This document shows positions 1 to 12,959 of a stretch of 64,000 nt of DNA, piece by piece. The DNA comes from Gorsachius magnificus (Eukaryota > Chordata > Aves > Pelecaniformes > Ardeidae). The stretch spans positions 65,238,599 through 65,302,598 of the forward strand of contig CM067084.1 of NCBI GenBank assembly GCA_034008185.1, read 5' to 3'. The position numbers and the translations under genes were made by a program. How positions within the stretch are numbered: the first letter of the stretch is position 1; each line of letters opens with the position of its first letter. The notes under the pieces were generated by a model. The model saw only the letters and a program-made list of their open reading frames with translations. It was not told the origin of the DNA and did no database searches.

Positions 1-3000
1 CCAGACCCACATGCTCTCCCCCAATAAAGTTGCCTGATGCCATGTCTGGAGACAGACCTCTGAGCTACACAGATTGCTGCTCTAACCCAGTAGTGCATTT
101 CATCTATTCTCATTTCCTTAGGTTATGCCTGCAAGCAGCAAGTACTATTAACATTTCCCTTTCATTCATGCCTAAAATGTCCAGATAAGGCCTACTGGAG
201 TTATACACCACACAAGTGTGAAACTCAGGCTGGCCCTGTAAACCAGAGAGTTTACAGTCTAAATCCTGAAGCATTGCCATAACCCAAACCCTTCAGAAGA
301 AATACTAAAACTTTGGAATGTTTGCAGATCAATCAGGTTTGTAGGCATGCAGGGATGAAAAAAGCACTTTTCACAAATCATACAAATCACAAATGGTGAT
401 GCAAATTCACCGTCAAAAATGAAATTTAGTGGAACAGGCTGACATGTTTAAGCATAAGAAAAAAATGGAAATGTTTTGGTAAGGTGTTTTGCAAGCTATC
501 ACACAAATCAGTGATATACTTAAAGAATTACATTCAAAAATATTTCTTGGGTTTTGCGAGCTCAGGTGACATGAATAATTAATAATTTTTCATTTGCCAT
601 TTACTCATTCCAGATTCAAAAGCAGGATAAGCAGAAGATCACTAATAATTTTCAATTAACAATACAATGCAGTATAAAACAAATTTTATCTCAGAGTCTT
701 AGACCTAAAAATGTCTGATGCAAAACTCTGCTCATTATTATCTTGATCTCCTTCTTCATATGCCATACTCTAAATAAAATCATTCAAAAGGTTTGTGCTG
801 GAGTCTGTTTCCCCAATGGTAGTGGTAGTGGCTCCCAAGATGCAAAAATCATATCAATCATGATATCTGAAAGAGGCAGCCAGGAGGAAACCATTCCATA
901 GTTTAATTTACAAAGGAAGTGACAAATATGGCTAATTCAGTGTAAAGTCTAAATTCAGGTAAACTTTTGAAACTTACAGTGTCAAGTCATTCTACTTCAT
1001 TACACTGATTCCAGGATTCCTCGGCTGCAGAATTCTCTGCAAGATTGGTTACCAATTAGAGTGTGATTTCTTCCTTTAAATAAAAGTAACAGGCTGGTGA
1101 TACAAAGGTTAAAAAAATGGCTACTGGAAAAGGTTATGAAAAATATTTTGTGATGTCATTTTAAAAAGTATACAAATGGCACTGAAAATACTTACAGCTT
1201 TGAAAGGACTAGACTACTACTATTGCTTCAGTCATATTGCTTCTTATTTATTCACTAACAAAATGGTTTCTAATGCACCTATAAACAAACAAACAAAATT
1301 ATCTAATGATTTCCTAATAATACCTTTTACATACACTAATATAAGAGATATATTCAGAGGAAAAATATTTTACAGAAGCGTGGGCTCTGGCAGTGTTTTA
1401 GTTAGGCTTAAAAAGCAGAGCTGCTTATCACTTGATGACTATTGAGCTGGATGCAGACACAGTGACAAGTGGCTGCCCAGGGATATGGCTGCCTCCCAGT
1501 CAAGTGACACAGAGGACATACCACAGGAAGAAGCAGTAATGCAAGGGAAAGAAAAAGGAAGCCCTCTGGTAAATCTGTCACTGACCATTGTCATGTCCTG
1601 TGCACATTACTCTCCTCTATCCAATTTTATTTCCCTCCCCGGTTTCCATTCTTGTCTATACTGTTTTTTAGCAGATCAATAGGAGTTGATGTAAGAGAGC
1701 ATATCAATGTGGTGAAAATGTGCCTTAGCATTTTTGGTGGCCCTAAAAAGCAAATGGCCGATACAGGTCATACTGGAAGTTCAGTGGGCTAACCAGCTCA
1801 GCTGAGATGTGGCATAAGCAAAGGTGCTAAAGCTCTGAACTAACTCCTTCATGACTCCGTGCTTATATTCAGCATTGTCTTAAAAAATCGACTGAATCAA
1901 GATCAGGGTATTTTAAATACACTGAGCCTCAGAGACCAGAAAATCTGTCTGAAACAAAGGCAAAAGATTAAGATGTTAAGCTAAGGGATCAGACCAGAAA
2001 ATTATTATCACACACTTTACTGTTAGCTCAGTGTCATCCAATGCAGACCATGCGTTGCAACTTTTACTCTGCTTTTTTTTTTACACCACTTTTTGCACTT
2101 GCTCCTTTACTAGGTTATGCATCCATCTTGCACATGCCAAGTGGATTTTGGTGTAATACATGGCTGCTAAAAGTGCATGCATGCCAGAACACGATTAAAG
2201 AATCAACAAATTAATTGCTGGGTGATGTTTGCTGCAAAGGATTCCTGGTCAAGAAGGTTTCCAGGTACCTAGCGTGCATTAATATTTTTTTTTTCACATC
2301 TAATATAATTTAACTTCAACATGGGTAGTAACTAAAATTGGACTAACTCCAAATTTAGTGAAAATTCCTTCTCTCTCTAGGATCTAAGGTTTTCATCTTT
2401 TCTGTTCATGAGTGATACTTTTAAATAAATACATTCAACAATAAACTGGTAGAAAATATGAAGAGAAGCTAGACAGAATCCTCAAGGAAAATTTAGATGT
2501 CATAAACATTGTGAAAATTTAGACTGAAGTTACAAACAGTTCTGGAGGAAAGGAAATAAATATAACCCCTACTGAAGCCAGCAGATGAAATCCCTATTTC
2601 TTGTTTCATATCACTGTTCAGTTGTAAATGCATTCAATATTTTTCCTCCCGATCAAATATTTTTCTTCCCTGGATCAATGTTTTTATTCTTCCTGAGAGG
2701 TGTAAGAAAGTTGAATATCAACAACCCACAGTACCAAAGTCTTACAGCTACAAATATCACAGGCATTTAGAAAAACAACCGCATATATTCTGTTCTTGTG
2801 AAAATTATTACCTTGTTAACCAAGGCATCTGCAGAAAGCAAGGAATCTGAGATAAACCAAATCAGAGTAAAAAAAATAAATAATAAAAGATAAAATCAGT
2901 TGTTAGTGATGAGTACTGTAAAATACATTGTATATTACATATAGTACTGTACTATACATGCAGCACATATAACAATTAAGTCTTTCAACTCAAATGAAGT

Positions 3001-3540
3001 TATAGTCAATGGTCATAATCTAGTTTATATTTTCCTAACTTACTTTGAAGTGGTTTCAATTACATACTCTTAATAAAAGCAAGTTTTAAGCGCTTTCTTG
3101 TTATGTCTGCTGTAAAAGAAAAGCAGATGGAAACTGAATGTTTAGAGATAACTGAATAGGAATATTTGTATAGAGAATTTTTTTTTCTTAGTGTTTAATT
3201 AAACCTATTGAAAGTGCTAAGGAATTCAAATGTCATTCCTGCATTAATATTCATATCTCTTTGTTACTTAGAGTTTCTAGAGGTCTGATAGCTGGATTCA
3301 GTCACTAAGAGCAAGAATTCACTAATGATGTTGAAGGACGCTGTACACTCAGATCTTGCAGAGGTTTTACACAAGGAGGCAGCATCACAGAAATGGCCTG
3401 TGCCCTCTCTGCATGTTATTTAAAGGAGCTCCTCTTTGGTCCACCAGAGTTTGCACAGGGACGTGAGGATGCAGTGGCATCTTGTATTCCAGAGAATGCT
3501 CCACAACTGTCATAAGGGGAACAAACATGTTGGGCAGCAC
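1..3540. other. AT-rich non-coding stretch, no gene seen
   Basis: I see no coding region, RNA gene or recognisable repeat here. Open frames are short (under 90 codons) and have no family signature. A short (AAAC)n run lies near 1282-1298 and an A-rich simple stretch near 2870-2890. A frame at about 1485-1590 reads as an acidic peptide ending at a GTAAAT, but its upstream acceptor is weak, so it is not called an exon. Confidence 0.6.
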
Positions 3541-3650
3541 AGCTCTCCTGCACTATGTGGGTCCTGGGCCCTCAGTTAGAGATCAGCTGTGGCCACACAG
3601 AGCATAGACACAGAACAATGCAGTGGCTGAAGGAGGAGGTGGGAAAGATT

Positions 3651-3669
3651 GGCGGGGGGGGTGGGGGTG
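3651..3669 (+). repeat. G-tract (G-quadruplex candidate)
   Basis: Runs of 8 and 5 G separated by single bases, with further GG pairs on both sides. The arrangement could form a G-quadruplex on the plus strand. It opens the purine-rich region that follows. Simple-sequence expansion explains it equally well. Confidence 0.5.
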
Positions 3670-3789
3670 TTGTGGCAGAAGACAGAGTGCCGAAGGCAGA
3701 AGATTTTAGGGTGAACTATAAGGTAGAGAGCAATGATAGGCAATTTGCAGCTTAAGAATTCATTCAGAAGGAGAAGTAAAACTCTTTAG

Positions 3790-4220
3790 ACAAGCTCAGA
3801 TAAGAGAATTATGTTTAAGCTGAGGAAGTGAGTTTATTCCAGATGTGTTTGACAGCATGAGAACAGAAGTAGAAGTAGTGCTTTTGGTAAGGAGCCAGTA
3901 CTGGGGATTAGTCAGGTGGAGAGCACTGAGAGGGGAGTGAGGAGCTGAGAGCACAAGGGTGGGAAGAATTGAAAATACAGGCTCTGGCATCAAGCAAAGG
4001 GAATGAAAACAAAGAGGGAAGGAAAGGAATTAGAGAAGCAGAGAAATCAAAGGGAGGTTTAAGAGCAAAGCCAGCTTCGGTAGAGATCACAAGGAAAGAA
4101 TAAAACCGAGAAGGAAGGGAGAATAAGAGCTACTGAGGGAGGGATGCTGGTGGTTATGGGGAGGAAATAAAGCGACTGGAGATAAATTGGGGCTAGATTT
4201 CAACGAGTGAAGATGAATCT
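3790..4220. repeat. Purine-rich stretch, possible very old dispersed repeat
   Basis: The plus strand is strongly biased to A and G for about 400 bases without a short repeating unit. The phrasing around 3825-3960 (attccag, then agcatgagaacagaag, then gagagcactgagaggggag) resembles the purine-rich untranslated part of old amniote LINE-type repeats, as I remember them. Minus-strand open frames of 60-65 codons here are Pro/Ser/Leu-rich and are what the base bias would produce, so I do not call them genes. The repeat assignment is weak. Confidence 0.3.
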
Positions 4221-7200
4221 CTCAGACTTTCCCACGTTATGCCCTACAGAAAGGGTTTTACGATCACTGTTGATCTGTGCATATATGCAGTCAGTTCTGT
4301 CGGTCTTTCTGATTTGGATTGTTTTTTCCTTCTCATTTCTCTCTCAAACCTACCATCTAAGGCCTTTATTTTTATAACAGTGTCATTTTCTTATGTACAG
4401 TCTTCCTTGTTCCTACTTTTTAGCATATGGTCAATACACTGTATAATTTTCATTTATGCTGCCAGCCTACTTCTACACAGGCATCCCTTAGAGCGATTTA
4501 GAGGAGCAGCAAGCTCTCTGCCATGGAAAAGTTCTGTGATCAGAATTGTTCCTTAAGGCAGAGGTGGCTTACCTGGGCAATGAAATAAATACCCAGTTCA
4601 TAAAAGAGGAGGTGGTATATCATCTGAATGCCTTTTTAAAAAGGTTGTTTAATATAGGCAACTCATATACCTACATCCATGTCCATCTTCAAACATACTA
4701 CAGTACTATATTCTAAGTATGTGTCCATCATCTTGTTTGCATGCACATGTGATATATAGGCTATAAACATATGTTAGGTATATTACCCTTCAAGCACATC
4801 TGAACTAGAGGCAGAAATTGCTTTTCCACAGAGAAGTAAACCCTCTGGGCTGAGAATGAACTCTTTTACTCAGCAGAAAAATTATAATAATACTGAAATG
4901 AGATTCTGGTGTCAGAAGAAGGTATAATGCACCCTCACCTTGGTATCTGGACACCTACAAGTCTGCACAGAAACATTAAAAACATGGCAGATTGAAGCCC
5001 GAGAAAGGTGTAAGTCTCAGAGCTCATTGGTTTAGACAGCTGTTGACATCAAAAATGAAATAGCTTGTGAGCCCTCTGGTGGTATTTATTTTTTTATTTC
5101 TCAGATGTTAGCAGGATCCTGCCATAGCAACAACATGTAAATGTACTTGGATAGATATGCAGTGATGTGTAAGTATTGCTGTGCATATTTGCATACACAT
5201 ACGTATACATATAAATACATATACACATAAATATCAATATAAAGGCTTAATTAATGACAGAGAAGAGTACCTTGGTACATTGTGAGATTCACTGCCAGAG
5301 CAAGGGAAAGAAGAAATCACCTGCCATCATGATCTGAGTATTTACGTGGAAGTGTCCCAATCACACATGACAGTACTAGCGCTATCCACCTGAAAGAGGG
5401 AATATGATCATACACTAGCAACACTATTATAAGAAATTTAGAAAGATCACAAGCTTTATCTGTAATATAGTGCCACCTGTCAAAAGCAGAAGTCACTATT
5501 ATGATCCCAAGGAACAAAGTGTAAAATTAATTCCCTATCAGATTCCAGCTGGATTTGACAAATTCAAATCCTTAAAAATAACACAAATTTGAAATATTTT
5601 AGAATTGCTCTAGAACACAGCAAGTACCAGCTTCATTTAGCAATAATAACAGCTTCCCAGTTAGGAGCAAAACTGAAACATATGAAAAACCCATTTCCTA
5701 CATTGAAGAATTTCATATTATCACCATGCTACAACATGGAGATGTTTTAACCTTAAGAATAAGAAACAAAGAAGAAAATAATGGAATAGTATGCTGCACT
5801 GAGATTGGTCTCTAGAAAATGTCATTTCAGTTAATAAAACTCCATCTTACAACAGTAATTCATTATTAGATTACCTTTATCATCCCTTTACCTAACTTGT
5901 GAGGTAAAATTTATATTTTACGTGTTACTCGTTGACAAGGATATTAACCAAGTTTCATTTTCAGAATCTTCTTTGTTGTTATAAGTGTTTGGGGATTCCT
6001 AGTTTAAATTTAAATGTTGAATCATAATATTTCAACAATTACTATTGACAGTAGATATAGATACTCTTCCATTAGGGAATTTTCATAATCCCTCTCTTTT
6101 GGTTGTATTTAAGTATCATTTATCTTTAGGAGGAACTTTAAGTGGTAAGAGTTTTCAAATTCTTCCATATTTTCACCTCATTAAAAGAAACCAAACACAT
6201 TCATCATAAAACAGGTGACTAAAGAGTATAACTAAGTTGTTACATACACATAGGGTTTGGAGGGATTCTTGTTGCCATCGTCTTTCATTTATGGCTTTCA
6301 TTTGTAGGATCTGGAGTAAAGCATCATGTTTAAAAATTGACAAATTTGCTTGACTCTAATCATCCACTTCCTATTGTCCAGTGCAGGTGTTCCATTTTCT
6401 GGCACAGAGAAGGTTTGAAATGTCAGCGCTCTGCATTTCATTCAATGCTCCACTATGTTTCATGTCAGCTGGGAGTCAGGAGTGGTGAGTAGTTACACCT
6501 CCCCAAAGAGCTCTAGGAAAAAGCGACATCTCATGAGGACGCCCCTGAACTTCTGGAGTGCAGCTGTGCCTTTTCTGTTTCTTTGGACGGGAAGAAAATA
6601 AATGTATTCTTGGAATCACAGTGCCTTTGGAGCTCCCGTTCTGCTCCAGGAGGGAATATTTTGTATCAGACCATGACTCGAGGCAGCCCCCTATTCCCAT
6701 CCATGCTCTACGCTGCTTAAGGTGTGCCACTGCTCCTGAATAAAGTGGGTTGTAATTGCAAAATTAATCCAAAGAAGTTTAACTATTTGAATATGGGATA
6801 CTGAAATCAACATTTCTGGATGCCACTTTTAGCCTTTTCGATGTGCTGATCAGTGTCTTAGGGAAATCATTAGTCACTGAACTAAAGGTTTTGGTGGATT
6901 TAGTTTCACGGTCTTTACTCTCTGTGCATTAATCAGTGTATCTACAAAGCAAGTTTAATAATACCTGGATTATCTCCCAAAAAAGGCTGTGAAGTTTAGA
7001 TCACTGTTTTTTCAGCACACCAAGTCCTTTGTTAGTCAAGTATTAACCAGAAAGATAAAATGCGACTGCGATCATGACCACTCACACAGGACACAACTAC
7101 GTTGAGCAATAAAGTTAGAAGAATGCTAGAACAGTAGTGATAGACATGACCTTTGAATCTGAACTTTTGACAAATTATTTCACTGAGCTCATGTCTCCAC

Positions 7201-10200
7201 CACTCTTTGTGCAAAGATAATTCTGGCTGTTTCATTTAACAAAACCCCCCACACCTATCTTATCAGCCCTACCTCATACCACCTAAATGTTTGAGAGTTA
7301 AAAATGTATTAAAACTTAAGAACTATATTGAAAGCATTGAGAAAATTTCATTTAAATACTATTCAAATAACTAGTGTACTGTACATGGCTTTCTCACAAA
7401 TGGAATACCATTTGTGGAACAAGTAGACATGGGCTTAATTTAGTAAAGTAATCATTTCTCTTCCACTACTCCAAATTGGAAATCAAAATACAATCAAATT
7501 TAAAATGGTTATTAAACCCAAATGGAGCTTCAAATAAAAGCAAGACCTGTGGTAACAACAGCCTTTAAAGGGCACTGTCAACTTAAAAAGCATAAACCAA
7601 CTGCAAGTGTTTTATCTCCTTTTGTTGCAAGTAGGCATTGTATTAGCTTTAAAAATACAAAAAAAATTAGCTTTCTTAATTTTCTTATCATTTTCTTTTT
7701 TGAAAATTTCTTATCTCTTATTTTTACTGTTTCTTCTCTACAGTAACTTAACATTATTTTATTTTATTTTCTTAATTTCAAATTCTACCAACTGAGATCC
7801 CGTGGGACTCACATAAACACCTTTATTTATGTACAGAGACACCTAATGGAATTTAGGCCCATAATTATTTTGTTTATAAAAGAAAATGTCCTGTAGAAGT
7901 TCATAGTTCAAATTTTACCAAATAACTTCATTTCTTCCTCTGCACTTACAGAGCTGCAGCTATATTCTTTACAACAACCTTAAAAGATAACTATTGTAGG
8001 TATTCATTCCTTCCTGGGATATGCAAGATACCTTAATCCACCACTAAATTCTACCAAAAGTGCCCTCAATAACTTGTTTTTAGGAGATAACATTGTTAGG
8101 CTTATTTGTTGCTATATTTGTAGTGAGCTGTGTGCTGCTGAACATGTCAGGAGCCTACACATAACATTTTGCTTTCATATGATACCACGTTTGTATCCAT
8201 AACACAGAATGCCAGAAACCAAACCAGGGATAGTGGCATGGCTGCAGTCGGCACAATATAAGCAGCTTTTGAAAAGATATCATGTTTTATTTGTGTACAT
8301 TACATTCTCAATGGAAATATTAGTGTTTGGAATGGGTTGGTATAAAATCATCACCACATCCAGAGGTAAGTCCTGCATAGCAAAGGATTTAGCACTACTG
8401 AAAATCAGGTCACCTCTGCACACAAAGAAACCATCAAAACCTTCCCTTTGATATTTTAACATAGAACCCGCTAGGTTTCTCCTGAGTTGCAGCACTGGGC
8501 GTTTTGTCATTTCAGGAACTGGAGAGGTGCACGAGATTATCACAAACAGATGGCAACCAGTCAGCCACATCACATCAGTCCTTCCTGTTCATTTGTTGGG
8601 ATAGTAGTCCAGTAAAGAAGTCACAACTGGCACTTGCTAGGAAATGATATATATTATCCTCAAATGAAATTTCAGAAGCCAAAAAAGAGAGGCACATAAA
8701 CACCAGGCAGATTGAACTTTCCCCCTGCCGTGTCACTCATCAAAATTCCTTCTTCCTTTGTGTACGTATTTATATTGTTAGCAGTTGAGGAACAGATTAG
8801 TTACCCAGAACATCCATTTTGGTTCCTACCTTGTCTAGCTGAGGAAGTGTTTGAGCCACATGTGGTAGACCACATCCTTTCTCTTATGCTAGCAGGATGA
8901 CGAAGGAGCACATCTGGATTCAAAATTTCATTTTCACCCTCAACATTTTTGTATTAACACACTGTCATACTTAATATAAATTGGAAAACACTTAGTCCCG
9001 TAGCACTTGATTTTCTGGAAGAAGACAAAGCATGACATTGTAGAGTCCATAAACAGCAGGGGGTATAATTCATAGTAAAGCTATATAATATGTTCCATAT
9101 ACATTGCAGCTGTTGATAGATTTTATTACATTTCAGTTAAGGGCCTTATTACATTTGCAGGCAAGATTTATTATATTTGGTTGTATTACTTCTAAAAGTT
9201 CAGGATATTTTCATTTGTAAGATCACTGAGTTTACATCATAACCTTGTTATAACTGTAGGTTATGAATAATGTCACCTGTTGTTATGACGCTTGCAGTCA
9301 TTTTTCATTACAACTGTTCCTAATACTGCACAATATTTTGCAGGTGCTGGATATTACTTTGTGGTTTTTAAAGACATATTTTGAAGTCAGCGGAACTTAA
9401 CAGAATAATGTCTGAAGTAAAGGCTCCTGCAACACAGAAATGAGGAAGCTGGTCAGCAGCATGGAAAGAGAGGAGGGAGATTCCCGCTTACACACACGCA
9501 GATTACTTAGCTACGTACTTATAAACTGGAAAGTACTTCTAATTTCACAGTTTTCTGGTATAATAATTTAACATAAAGAGTAGTATCCTATCTAAAAATA
9601 AGAACTGCTTACTTTATTTTAATCTTTATTTGTCCCAAGAAGTCAAAAATTCCCACCATTTTTGCCCAATAGTACATAATGCCTTCCAGTGCTAAACAAA
9701 TGCTGTCTTATTCTGAAATCCTTTCTTTCATCCTGTGTCACAGTTCTCTCCCCCTCTTAAAATCACAAATTTTAATGGAAAAAAACCACTTCATAAACAA
9801 AAGTTATAAATTGATTTATCGTGACCAGTAAAAAACATTGAATTAGCCACGCTAAACTTAAATTCTAATTATCCTGATTAATTAAAATGCATTTACATTG
9901 TTGCAGTATAAAATAAAGATTCAGAGGATCCAAGCCCCTGTCTTCTGGGTAATCATTTATATGCTGACAGCTTCTCTACTCTTTATAATTCCATCTATGA
10001 AAAGATAGAAACATGCTTTCCACAAAAGGTGGAAATAAAAGGTCACGTTGATGTCATGAAAAGCCTTCAGTGGTTTAACAGGATAGTAATTGTATAGTTT
10101 CAAAAAACATTCATTCAAACTAATGAAATCACTGAGTTTCAACTGCAGAAAAGACAGCCATCAGTTGTTTAACAGGTTTTTAGGAACCACGTTAAACTGG

Positions 10201-12400
10201 GGCAAAGAGATTCCATTGTGCATTTGCGTACTGTAAATCATTAGTCTTGTGTGTGTAGACATCTCCTACAAGTTAATGCAGGCATATATAATCTAATACA
10301 TGAAACAGCTCTATTCCTTTAGAAATTCTTCCTTTCATTTCCCATGATGAATCAGGTGTGTCCTCAGTATAGGAGCTTTTTTCTCCCTAATCACTGGGGC
10401 AGAACCTGTTCACCAGAAAGTGTTCTTAAAAGCAATTTTCACAGGAATCTATGAGAACTCTTCCCACATGAGTTTAAGTCCTGTCTTATGTGGTATAGAA
10501 AAGCAGAAGAGGCACTGTGTGTGCCAGATTAGTGAAACTGTTCAGTTCATACAGTATTTGGATTCTATGCAGAAGATTGTACAATTAAGATCTTCTTTCT
10601 CTACTCTTAGTCCTATGCAGAGCCCTTGGCCTAAAGTGTTTAAAACAGCATTAGTTTTAATCACGTGATTTGACTTTGACTCAGAAGAAAGGAATGAAAC
10701 TAAGTTTTTTTCAAGATAAAAATTTTCTAATGTTCTTATCTCTTTAGTTACTAAACATGGTTAAAAACCTAGCTTTGACTTAATCTAGGTACACTTTCTT
10801 TGCAGAAGACTTAATTTGGAGAAAAACATACCAAAGAAATGGGATGTCAGTGATCATAAAGGCAAAACACATTCATAAGAGAAATAGAGAAGCTGCAATC
10901 AGGAAAGGGGATTCAGAATTCTGAAATGACACTGACCCAAATGCTGTAGGACACTGAGAATCAAGGAAACTGAAGAAGGAAATTACATAGAGGTGTTTTA
11001 TTGATTTATCTAGGCTCTGTTTATTTCCTGTGCTAAGGAAAGATTTTTTAATTTTGGTGCTATTCTTGAAATATGTTACATTCTTGATCTAACACTTATC
11101 TTTTGAGATATTTACTAGAAATTGAAATGTCCCTGTTCAGGCTTTAAACTGAAAGTCTGTACCCAGAAATATGATGAAGAGGTCAGAAAGGAGAAACTAC
11201 GTTGGCCTGGGGAAGCTTAAAAACACTAAAGTGATATGACCTGCACAAAAGAGCCTACCATGCAAATGTCCAGAATTGAAAGTTCAACAAATGCCATGAA
11301 ATAGATTTATATTTTCAGTATAATGCCTTTTAAATGCAAAGCATTACTGTTGCAATTCCCCCCCCCAAAAAAAAAACCTGAGACGAGGCAATTAAAGCCA
11401 ACCACTATGAAATGAGTACAGTTGCACTTGTTAACTTTCATCAGCACACTTTTTTCTCCTTTTTTTCTTTGTTTTCCTTTCATAAAACCAAAATAATCCT
11501 GATTGCGAGCACAAGTTGCAATTCTTATACTTAGAAAAACATGATTCACTGAGAACCACTGAGTAGAAGCTCTTCAGCATGTTACAAGCAAAGCAACTTT
11601 GCAGATCAGGCCCTTTGCTGATTAATTTCATTCACCTAATTAGTGATGCTTCTTGAAAGAATCCTTCTTTTTTGTCCTTTTGCATTGATGGTTAGGTCGG
11701 AACAGGCTTATGTTTTCCAGTTACATGTTCTCCAACAAGCGTAACAACAGAATTTACATCTGAAAAGTTCACAAAGCACTGTGTTGTAGAGTGAATTAAT
11801 CAGTGACCTTTCACTACCAGAAGTCTGCATGTCCTGATAATGTAGCTGAAAGCCCTTCTAGAGGCAGGAGGGGGGGAAATAAAGGACATTGTAAATTAAA
11901 GGAGATTGGGACTGAGAGTCTCATTTCTGTCTTCTGAGTTCAGAGACGACTATTTCTCACCTTAAAGACTAGTCTTAGCAGGCAATTATTCACCATGCCC
12001 AACATATTTAAATGACATAATTGACAACATTTGTTCAAAGGACTGAAGAAGCTGGCATGATAAAAGACTTTCTTGCATGACTAGTGTTTGGTCATTCTAG
12101 GTCAGGGTTCAGGTGGAACGACAGAGAGTCTGGCACCCAAATGGTGAATAAATATAACATAATTCATCTGGGGTGTCTGGTCTTTGAATAAGAGGTTTGA
12201 CTCTTTATCATTTTCCCAGTATTTTGTGTATGATAGCATGTATCTACATTGAAATTATAGCTGCATATTTCCAAGCAATGAGGGAACTAATTTATGTTAA
12301 TTATAAGAATTGAAGATTAAATTATCTTGCACAGTCTATGTAGACTGGATCAACGCTGCTAGACCAAAGTGGCTGGAAAAAAATTTTACTGAGTGCTGCA
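4221..12400. other. AT-rich non-coding stretch, no gene seen
   Basis: No gene or convincing repeat was found. There is a degenerate CATA/TA-type low-complexity stretch near 5180-5240. A good donor-like GTAAGT occurs at 8367 but lacks a clear matching acceptor. A C-run followed by an A-run lies at 11358-11376. The interval 9090-9380 carries repeated TTATTACATTT-like words and looks regulatory rather than coding. Open frames of up to 97 codons show no family signature. Confidence 0.55.
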
Positions 12401-12552
12401 GAAAACTTAGGATTTCATATCTAAGCTGTAGCGTTATTGACATTCTGTGGCTGTTCCTTTGAAACTGCAGATGGATGTATTTATTGTGTCTCAGTGCTTA
12501 AACTTCTCAGAGGCATGGAGGTTTATGGATTTTAATTCACATATACATATCT

Positions 12553-12573
12553 GGGGGGCGGGGGGGGGGAGGG
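12553..12573 (+). repeat. G-tract (G-quadruplex candidate)
   Basis: Six G, one C, then a long G run, an A and three more G. It is an isolated low-complexity G-run in AT-rich DNA. Such tracts are prone to length error in sequencing, so the exact length should not be trusted. Confidence 0.55.
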
Positions 12574-12846
12574 ATTCAAGTTTTTTTCCCTCTTCAGTTC
12601 TTCAGCCTCATCTGTTCAATTTTAATTTACTTAAAACAACAACTAATAAAAGACTCTCAGGACTTGCTAAGTCCATTTCTCAGCTGTAGTGAGTCAAATA
12701 CATTCTAGTTCATTGCAGCAAACGCAAACATCACATTTCACAGAATTCAAGAATGACAGACAAAATCTACTACTATTCACTTTCTATGTTCACCTTCATA
12801 AAATGTCTGAGAAAAAAATTAAAAGTAGATCTTCCTCTATCTGTAG

Positions 12847-12896
12847 GGCTGCTGTACAATGGCTTTACCGCTGACCTGTTGGGATTATCTTCTAAG
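12847..12896 (+). other. Exon-like segment (50 nt), unconfirmed
   Basis: A pyrimidine-rich tract ending in ctgtag precedes the segment, and it ends in TCTAAG before gtatatg. Only one reading of the segment extends smoothly with the frame around it: after two leading bases it gives 16 codons, LLYNGFTADLLGLSSK. No protein family is recognised and no neighbouring exon with a matching phase was found. The donor is only moderate. Chance pairing of splice-like signals is quite possible. Confidence 0.15.
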
Positions 12897-12959
12897 GTAT
12901 ATGCAGAAACCACATTAGCCTTCCTGATATTTATATCACATTTCTTATTAATATTGTAA

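Noticed and set aside
1485..1590. Acidic open frame ending at a GTAAAT donor-like site
   Set aside because: The upstream acceptor lacks a proper pyrimidine tract and no partner exon is visible.
8209..8372. Open frame ending at a strong donor-like GTAAGT
   Set aside because: No convincing acceptor lies upstream and the product is unrecognised. A donor alone is common by chance.
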